Source of the DNA: Gemmatimonadota bacterium
Lineage (GTDB): Bacteria; Latescibacterota; UBA2968; UBA8231
DNA length: 12,087 nt
NCBI GenBank assembly: GCA_026706505.1
Contig: JAPOYQ010000097.1
Span: 1-12,087 of the forward strand
Direction: 5' to 3'
A model generated the notes under the pieces. The model had not been told where the DNA came from. It did not search any database and saw only the letters and a program-made list of their open reading frames with translations. Positions 6,985 through 12,087 of the stretch are shown piece after piece (the first letter of the stretch is position 1; each line of letters starts with the position of its first letter). A program made the translations under genes and the position numbers.

Positions 6985-8055
6985 TCAGCCCGTTATCTCC
7001 AACAACTCAACCTGCCGCTTTTCCCTCCCCGCCAGATCCGCCGCCGCCAGAATCTGAACGCATTCCCTGCCGTCATACATCGTGATCGGCATCTCCTTCC
7101 CGTTGGCCAAGGCGTCGAAGAATTTGCCGAACACGCTGTATCCCGGTGGGACGAAGCTGCGGTGGAATTCTGACAAGGGTTGCCAAGCCTCGATTTCCCT
7201 TGTATAGAGCATCAGCGTGGCCGGGTCGCCAAAATCCAGTTTGGTGGAGGGATGATCGCCTCTGACCTGCACTAACGCGCCTTTGTGACCGTAGATCTCG
7301 GTGGCTAGGGGAGCCCGAGTTTCCGTCTCACTCGTATGGAGCGTTACGAGTGGACCATTGGCGTAGCGGAAGACAGCGGCATTGTTGTCCTCGACCGGGA
7401 GTCCTTTGACACTCGAGACGCCTAAGGAAACAACGCTCTCGGGCATACCGAACATCCACTGCATCCAGAAAGCGGAGTGGGAACCAGCGTGGTAAAGCGA
7501 ACTACGGCCTTCCGCATCCGCGTCGAACCATGGATCACTGGGGTCGTTTTGGATTCTCTGCGCATCGAAATCCTGAGCACTGTACTTGTCGTGCCCGTGG
7601 CGCCGCCGCACCTGCGCGATGGGTCCGAGCACACCGGAGTCGACGATTTCCTTCATACGCTCATGTGCAGGGGAGAAGCGCAGGTTGTGGACGGGCATGA
7701 CTTGGACGCCTGCTTTCTCAGCTACGGCGATCGCTTCATCCGCCTGCTCGGGGGTGCGGGTGAACGGCTTTTCGACCATGCAGTGTTTGCCCGCTTCGGC
7801 GGCACGGATGATGTGTTCACCGTGAAGCTGGGTTTCCGAGGCAATGCCGACGGCATCGATGTCATCGCGGGCGAGAAGCTCATCTAAGTCAGGGATGAAT
7901 TCGACGCCGAAGTGATCGGCCGCGGCCTGCCCGCGCTTGGCGTCGGCGTCCCAGATTGCGATGAGATCGACGCTGTCGTGTTTCTGCGCGGCGTTGCAGA
8001 TACCGTGCGCGTGACCGAACCAAAAGGAGAGCTGGGCGAATCGGATGTTTGGCAT
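6985..8055 (-). CDS. Gfo/Idh/MocA family oxidoreductase
   Basis: A 356-residue NAD(P)-dependent dehydrogenase of the glucose-fructose oxidoreductase / inositol dehydrogenase / MocA family, usually acting on sugars, inositols or amino sugars in the cytoplasm. The N-terminal Rossmann domain has a beta strand and loop IRFAQLSFWFGHAHG (4-18) in place of a textbook GxGxxG, and the strand-end acidic pair IWDAD (34-38). It continues to the diagnostic MVEKP (93-97) with its cofactor and substrate Lys96. The C-terminal domain carries YHAGSHSAFW (188-197), where His193 occupies the family's catalytic His position. The start at 8055 is preferred over an upstream in-frame ATG at 8109: AAGGAG lies 5 nt before it and the protein then starts at its first beta strand. 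Divergently transcribed from the toroid gene, suggesting shared regulation. The substrate cannot be told from sequence. Confidence 0.92.
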   Translation of the reverse strand: MPNIRFAQLSFWFGHAHGICNAAQKHDSVDLIAIWDADAKRGQAAADHFGVEFIPDLDELLARDDIDAVGIASETQLHGEHIIRAAEAGKHCMVEKPFTRTPEQADEAIAVAEKAGVQVMPVHNLRFSPAHERMKEIVDSGVLGPIAQVRRRHGHDKYSAQDFDAQRIQNDPSDPWFDADAEGRSSLYHAGSHSAFWMQWMFGMPESVVSLGVSSVKGLPVEDNNAAVFRYANGPLVTLHTSETETRAPLATEIYGHKGALVQVRGDHPSTKLDFGDPATLMLYTREIEAWQPLSEFHRSFVPPGYSVFGKFFDALANGKEMPITMYDGRECVQILAAADLAGREKRQVELLEITG

Positions 8056-8060
8056 GGTTG

Positions 8061-8066
8061 CTCCTT
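8061..8066 (-). promoter_or_regulatory. Ribosome binding site fixing the oxidoreductase start
   Basis: The minus strand reads AAGGAG with 5 nt (CAACC) before the ATG at 8055-8053. It decides against the 18-codon longer reading frame starting at 8109. Confidence 0.8.
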
Positions 8067-8145
8067 GTCTCCATCGGGGCGCTACCCCGACCTCCCGGAA
8101 CGGAGGCACCTCGTCCGCGAAGGGGGCGGCTACGGTAATTTGTAG

Positions 8146-8177
8146 ATCATACTCCCAATCGAAGAAGATAGTGTCAA
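8146..8177 (-). promoter_or_regulatory. Candidate promoter for the oxidoreductase
   Basis: On the minus strand a perfect TTGACA (8177-8172) precedes TATGAT (8151-8146, 5 of 6 to consensus), but with a 20-bp spacer, longer than the usual 16-18. An activator or a different -10 (GAGTAT at 17 bp) could be involved. It lies in the 162-bp divergent region shared with the gene starting at 8218. Confidence 0.35.
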
Positions 8178-8217
8178 GGCTTGTCTTCGAGACCTTGTAA
8201 CTGATACATTCAGGCCC

Positions 8218-9792
8218 GTGATCGACGAACTAGCACAGACATACGCGCACTATGTGGCATTGCGGCGTGAACTCTCGCTGTGGGTCGAGCAGAGCATCCG
8301 CCGCGACGGGCCGGACCAAAACCAAGGCGGCGAGGACGAGGCTAATTTCGCGCTGGCCTTCTTTCCGCATTATCTGGTCAGCGGCGACGAGCGGGTCGCG
8401 GTGCGGTTTCGCTCGCTGGCCAACGACCTCAAGGCCTGGGTTAAAGCCGAGTGCCTGCACGGGTACGAACCCGAGGCCGAGGCCCACCACGGCACCGAGC
8501 CTTTTCTGTTGTTTCTGCCCCGCTATCTCGGACTCTTTCCCGACGACAGAGAAGCCGCCGCCCTGCTCGACGACGCAGCGCACCACATCGGCAACTGGAT
8601 CGAGGATGTTCCCGCCTGGTACGACTGGACGAGCGACGTCTTTTTGAGCTATTGGATCGGCACGCGGACCGTCGGTGGGACGCACGGCGATCGCGAGTTG
8701 GCCGAGCACTTCCGCTTTTTGCACATTGCGCTGGCCGCCTGGCGCGTCACCGGCGAGACGCGCTACCGCGACTGGACATTGCGCTATGGGCGCAAGCGAG
8801 CCGAGCGGTTGCTCGCGGCGGACGAACCGATGCCCGTGTTGTGGGATCTGGACGGGCGTGGATTGCAGCCAGAGGATTTGCAGACCCGCGCAGAGCGGAG
8901 CATGGCCGGCAACAACCACCACATCGCCGACGACCCACTCGCTGGTATCGAAAATCTACTGGCGTCGGGCGCGGTCTACGCGCTGGGCGATCTCTTTTTG
9001 CTGGAGGGCGACGATATCTTTCGCCGCGCGGCAAAGAGAATCGTCGAGCCGCTGATCGGCGAATTGCTCGATCCCTACGCCGACCCGGCCGCGGCCGCGC
9101 TTTCCTACTATCGCCGCACCTTCGCCGATTCTTCGCTGGACGACGCGATGTGCGCGGTACTGACGCGACAACCCGCCGAGTCGGAAGCACCGTGGGCGAT
9201 GGTCTTTCCCCAGGAGCGGAAGCGTCGCGAGCCGGGGGTGGGCAAACGCAGCGACATGATCTACTGGGGCCATTGGGCAGAAGATGGCTCGGTGCAGCCC
9301 TCGCGCGAGCCGAGCACGGCGGCATTGACGCTGGGGTATCAATTGACGGGCGAGTGGACCATGGCGCGGCGGGCGCTGGGGGCGGCGGCGGCCAAATTCG
9401 CAATGGCGCGGCGGGTGTTGCGCGGCGGGCGCGAGCACGCCGATATGGGCGGGGCGATTTGCTCGGTGGCCGCGGGGCACGGGCGCAATTGGGGCTGCGG
9501 GGCAGTGACAGGTTGCTATGGACCGTTGTTGATGGGCACGTGCGAAGTACAAGGCGCGGTGGTGCCGCTGGTCGAGTGGGCCGAAGGCCATTTGCCCGAG
9601 CAGATCCTGGCGATCTTGCAACCGCCAGTCAGTGGGCCGGGCACAGTGGTGTTTTACAATGGGAGCGAGGAGCAGCAGGCGCTGGAGTGGCGCATGGCGG
9701 GGACGGCCGATTGGCAGCGCGTTGAGCTGGCTCCGAGCGAGGTGCGGGAATACCCACTGGAGACAAAAGGCGTGAGGTGGGGGACACCATGA
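8218..9792 (+). CDS. Unassigned protein, probable alpha/alpha-toroid carbohydrate-active enzyme
   Basis: I do not recognise the exact family. The 524-residue product has no signal peptide or membrane segment. It shows spaced helical-hairpin units of the type seen in six-hairpin glycosidase-like toroids: FFPHYLVSGDERV (from about 48), AAWRVTGETRYRDW (about 173-186), LLEGDDIFRRA (about 261-271) and LGYQLTGEWTMARR (about 372-385). Acidic and aromatic clusters such as DVPAWYDWTSD and DMIYWGHWAEDG could line a carbohydrate cleft. A cysteine and glycine rich stretch, RNWGCGAVTGCYG (423-435, Cys427 and Cys433, with Cys415 and Cys442 nearby), precedes a short beta-rich C-terminus. The start is GTG with only AGG at short spacing; no ATG or other good start lies upstream before the in-frame stop at 8143. 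It is divergent from a Gfo/Idh/MocA oxidoreductase, which supports sugar metabolism, and overlaps the next gene by 4 nt. Confidence 0.75.
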   Translation: MIDELAQTYAHYVALRRELSLWVEQSIRRDGPDQNQGGEDEANFALAFFPHYLVSGDERVAVRFRSLANDLKAWVKAECLHGYEPEAEAHHGTEPFLLFLPRYLGLFPDDREAAALLDDAAHHIGNWIEDVPAWYDWTSDVFLSYWIGTRTVGGTHGDRELAEHFRFLHIALAAWRVTGETRYRDWTLRYGRKRAERLLAADEPMPVLWDLDGRGLQPEDLQTRAERSMAGNNHHIADDPLAGIENLLASGAVYALGDLFLLEGDDIFRRAAKRIVEPLIGELLDPYADPAAAALSYYRRTFADSSLDDAMCAVLTRQPAESEAPWAMVFPQERKRREPGVGKRSDMIYWGHWAEDGSVQPSREPSTAALTLGYQLTGEWTMARRALGAAAAKFAMARRVLRGGREHADMGGAICSVAAGHGRNWGCGAVTGCYGPLLMGTCEVQGAVVPLVEWAEGHLPEQILAILQPPVSGPGTVVFYNGSEEQQALEWRMAGTADWQRVELAPSEVREYPLETKGVRWGTP

Positions 9793-12087
9793 CCCGACGC
9801 GATGCTGTGTGGATTTTTTCCTTCCTGATCTCAGGCGCTCTCGGTCTCGCCTGTTATATCCAGTTCTTCGACCGAGCCTTTCCCGTTGCCTCACTTAACT
9901 TTCGCGTAGACCGCGAACAGGCTTATCAGGCTGCCGAAGCATATCTCCACCGCCTCGGCTACGACCTCACCGAATACGAGAGCGCTCAAGTCTTCTCCCA
10001 TGCCAGCCTGCCCCAGATCTTCCTCGAGCGCACCTTGGGTTTGGCCGAGGCCAACCGCCTCGTGCGGGAGTGGGTTTCGGTGTGGTATTGGAACATCCGC
10101 TATTTCAAACCGCTGCAGAAGGAAGAACTCCGCGTCCGCATCGATCCCGGCGGGCGCGTCGTAGGGTTTACCCACAGCATCCTCGAGTCCGACGAAGGCA
10201 CCAGCCTCTCAGAAGAGGATGCCCGGCACATCGCCGAGGCCTTCCTCACCGATGTTCAGGGTTTTTCACTCGACGCCTACGAACCCATCGAGGCCTCCAG
10301 CATCGACCGCCCCAAGCGGAGGGACCACACCTTCACCTACCGCAAGAGGGACTTCGTCGTCGGCGATGATGGACACTACCGCCTGTACGTCACAGTCCAA
10401 GGGGACAGGGTGGGTGGCTTCTCCGAATACCTCAAGATCCCCGAGACCTTCTCGCGCGAATACCGCGAGATCCGCACTCGCGCCGGTCTGCTCACCAAGG
10501 TCGCCGGAGGCTTCACCCTCGCACTGGCCATTGCCATGATCGTCGTCCTAGTGCGCAAGTATCGCCAGCGCACACTCACATGGCGCGTCGCCGTATCCAT
10601 CGGCATCCTCGTGGGAGCCGTCTCCCTCCTCGGATCCATCAATGGCTATCCGCTCAGTCTGTTCGGATACGACACCATGCAGTCCTACGTCTCCTTTATT
10701 CTCAACTTCATCTTCACTGGTCTCCTCGGCGCCGCTGTCATGGCCCTCATCGTCGCCGTGTGCGGCGCGGCAGGCGGCACCATCGCGCAGGACGTAAGAG
10801 ACTGGAGCAACCCCCTAGAGCGGGTTTCCCTGCGGCACTGGCGGTCGGCGAGCTTTGCACGCGTCACCCTTGTCGGTTATGGCCTGGCATTTGCCCACTT
10901 GGGTTACGTCACTCTCTTCTACATTCTGGGCAACGACTACCTCGGGGTCTGGTCGCCTGCCGCCATGACCCAATACAGCAATGCCTACAGCACGTACCTG
11001 CCTTGGATATATCCCCTTCTGACGGGGCTCGTGGCGGCCACCATGGAGGAGTTTCTCTTCCGGCTGGTGGCCATCTCCCTTCTCCTTCGCTGGCTTAAGA
11101 GAAGTTGGTTGGCCCTTCTCGTTTCCGCCGTGGTGTGGGCCTTCCTCCACGCCGACTATCCGCAGGAACCGATCTACATCCGAGGCTTGGAACTGACCAT
11201 CGTGGGAATCCTCTTCGGCATAGTCTTCCTGCGCTTCGGTGTCTGGGCGACCATCATCTCCCACTACGTGTACAACTGCTTTCTCGGTGTCTATCCTATG
11301 GTGCAGTCCGACAGCCTCTACTTCAAGATCTCGGGCATCCTCGCTGTCGCCATCATCTCCATCCCGGCCCTTCCCGCCATCTGGAGCGCCGTCCGCGGTC
11401 GCTACGAAGACGCGCCCCCTGAACCCACTCCGGAGGCACCAAAGGCCGCCCCCCCGCCATCTGCCCTTCCTGCGGAGCCGCCTGAACCTCCGATCAAACG
11501 CAAGAGGCCCTCTGACTACCTCATCTCCGGCAAGGGTCTCCTCGTCTTTGGCATCCTCGGTCTGTTGGGCTGGTCCGCATACTTCGCTTGCGAACCGCGG
11601 AATTTCGCTGAATACGCACGCGAGAAGGTCCCCACCCGTGCGCAGGCCATCGAGATTGCCGAAGGGATTCGGGGACAGCTCGGACTCGACCTCGAAGGCT
11701 ATCGTCGCACCACCTCATTCTCGAGCAGTCTCGGTTCCAATCACTTTACACATCTGCTGCGCAACGTCGATGTAGCGCGGGCGGACACGCTCGCGGCCGA
11801 GCACACGGGCTCGTGGCGCTGGAGTGTGCGATGGTTCAAGCCTCTCGAAAAAGAGGAACTCACCATTAGCGTCGACGGCCACGGCGACCTCTCCTACATC
11901 TCGCATGCCGTGCCCGAGGGTCAAGAGGGTACAGAGCTCACCATAGAAGAGGCGCAGGAAGTGGCCGAGGCCTTCCTGCGCCAACACCTGAACCGGGATG
12001 TAACTGATACGACGCTCTACAAGCGTCTCGAAGCTCGGTCCTTCAAGCGCGAGAACCGGATGGACCACAGCTTTGTGTGGGAACGCA
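9789..12087 (+). CDS. CPBP-family intramembrane protease with duplicated ectodomain, 3' end beyond window
   Basis: 766 codons are visible without a stop. Order: TM helix (about 7-27); extracytoplasmic domain (about 35-235); a bundle of TM helices from about 236 to 535 holding a full CPBP (Abi/CAAX protease) active site; a Pro/Ala/Glu-rich linker (541-569) and basic KRKRP (570-574); another TM helix (about 580-600); and a second ectodomain (about 610 to the edge). The CPBP motifs are EEFLFR (420-425), WAFLH (450-454) and HYVYN (492-496), giving Glu420, Glu421, Arg425, His454, His492 and Asn496. CPBP enzymes are membrane metalloproteases for prenylated or secreted substrates, or confer bacteriocin immunity; the substrate here is unknown. 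The two ectodomains are homologous (104-114 RYFKPLQKEEL, 681-691 RWFKPLEKEEL). The ATG overlaps the preceding stop as ATGA, with a G-rich GGTGGGGGA upstream. Confidence 0.88.
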   Translation, partial: MTRRDAVWIFSFLISGALGLACYIQFFDRAFPVASLNFRVDREQAYQAAEAYLHRLGYDLTEYESAQVFSHASLPQIFLERTLGLAEANRLVREWVSVWYWNIRYFKPLQKEELRVRIDPGGRVVGFTHSILESDEGTSLSEEDARHIAEAFLTDVQGFSLDAYEPIEASSIDRPKRRDHTFTYRKRDFVVGDDGHYRLYVTVQGDRVGGFSEYLKIPETFSREYREIRTRAGLLTKVAGGFTLALAIAMIVVLVRKYRQRTLTWRVAVSIGILVGAVSLLGSINGYPLSLFGYDTMQSYVSFILNFIFTGLLGAAVMALIVAVCGAAGGTIAQDVRDWSNPLERVSLRHWRSASFARVTLVGYGLAFAHLGYVTLFYILGNDYLGVWSPAAMTQYSNAYSTYLPWIYPLLTGLVAATMEEFLFRLVAISLLLRWLKRSWLALLVSAVVWAFLHADYPQEPIYIRGLELTIVGILFGIVFLRFGVWATIISHYVYNCFLGVYPMVQSDSLYFKISGILAVAIISIPALPAIWSAVRGRYEDAPPEPTPEAPKAAPPPSALPAEPPEPPIKRKRPSDYLISGKGLLVFGILGLLGWSAYFACEPRNFAEYAREKVPTRAQAIEIAEGIRGQLGLDLEGYRRTTSFSSSLGSNHFTHLLRNVDVARADTLAAEHTGSWRWSVRWFKPLEKEELTISVDGHGDLSYISHAVPEGQEGTELTIEEAQEVAEAFLRQHLNRDVTDTTLYKRLEARSFKRENRMDHSFVWER
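9882..10370 (+). repeat. Ectodomain copy 1 of the CPBP protein
   Basis: Codes for about residues 32-194. It contains an N-terminal helix (REQAYQAAEAYLHRLG), WNIRYFKPLQKEELRV (101-116), a beta strand pair, LSEEDARHIAEAFL (140-153) and RRDHTFTY (177-184). Over residues 98-153 it aligns without gaps to residues 675-730 of the same protein (offset 577). The helix-then-strand layout resembles PepSY-like inhibitory domains, which is a guess from pattern only. Confidence 0.7.
11630..12087 (+). repeat. Ectodomain copy 2 of the CPBP protein, cut by window edge
   Basis: Codes for residues from about 614 on. It contains TRAQAIEIAEGIRGQLGLDL (616-635), WSVRWFKPLEKEELTI (678-693), LTIEEAQEVAEAFL (717-730) and RMDHSFVW (757-764), each matching a block of copy 1 in the same order. 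The nucleotide sequences differ clearly, so the duplication is old rather than a recent tandem repeat or assembly artefact. Confidence 0.7.

Noticed and set aside
8056..8109. An 18-residue N-terminal extension of the oxidoreductase from the ATG at 8109
   Set aside because: The extension would precede the first Rossmann strand and contain the Shine-Dalgarno AAGGAG of the internal start at 8055.
8451..9725. A long open frame overlapping the toroid-like gene in another frame
   Set aside because: Its product is an Arg/Ala/Gly-rich low-complexity string typical of an antisense or out-of-frame reading of GC-rich coding DNA, with no recognisable motif.
10580..11775. Two medium-length frames inside the CPBP gene on the same strand
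   Set aside because: They are Arg/Pro/Ser-rich shadows; the continuous frame from 9789 carries the CPBP motifs and TM helices across both regions.
9882..12087. The duplicated ectodomain as a recent DNA repeat or assembly duplication
   Set aside because: The two copies are similar at protein level only; nucleotide sequences differ throughout, so the duplication is old.

Overview
The window is a GC-rich (roughly 60%) bacterial chromosome segment with densely packed housekeeping and accessory genes. The genes resemble those of deep-branching, poorly cultured Gram-negative-type lineages (Poribacteria/Latescibacteria-like). That placement is a weak inference from the mix of a pyrophosphate-type phosphofructokinase, a Gfo/Idh/MocA oxidoreductase, a large M16-type peptidase and a CPBP membrane protease. 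No phage, IS element, integrase or CRISPR signal was seen.

Layout. Positions 1-3681 (minus strand) hold a glycolytic cluster, read right to left: comF-like phosphoribosyltransferase, group III (pyrophosphate-type) 6-phosphofructokinase, pgk and tpiA. tpiA runs off the left edge. The gaps phosphofructokinase/pgk (4 nt) and pgk/tpiA (1 nt) imply one translationally coupled unit, with its own candidate promoter and a strong ribosome binding site before the phosphofructokinase. Positions 3682-3858 are a divergent intergenic region. Positions 3859-6747 (plus) encode a 962-residue M16 (insulinase/pitrilysin) family protein whose inverted zinc motif is destroyed. Positions 6797-6873 are a CAU-anticodon tRNA with its own promoter and downstream hairpins. 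Positions 6985-8055 (minus) encode a Gfo/Idh/MocA oxidoreductase. Divergent from it, 8218-9792 (plus) encodes an unassigned protein with the look of an alpha/alpha-toroid carbohydrate-active enzyme. This overlaps by ATGA a very long membrane protein (9789 to beyond the right edge) with a complete CPBP (CAAX/bacteriocin-processing) protease active site and a duplicated extracytoplasmic domain.

How they work together. The left cluster supplies the middle of glycolysis; residues in the phosphofructokinase point to pyrophosphate rather than ATP as phosphoryl donor, i.e. a potentially reversible step. The oxidoreductase and the toroid protein share a 162-bp divergent promoter region and plausibly act on the same sugar or sugar derivative. 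The CPBP protein is translationally coupled to the toroid gene, but no functional link is obvious.

Most worth a second look: the M16 protein with HxxEH replaced by HYQNN inside otherwise conserved flanks (candidate pseudo-peptidase); the CPBP protein that repeats its TM-plus-ectodomain unit after a proline-rich linker; the unassigned toroid gene coupled to it; and a Ser-to-Arg change in the phosphate-binding loop of the triosephosphate isomerase.
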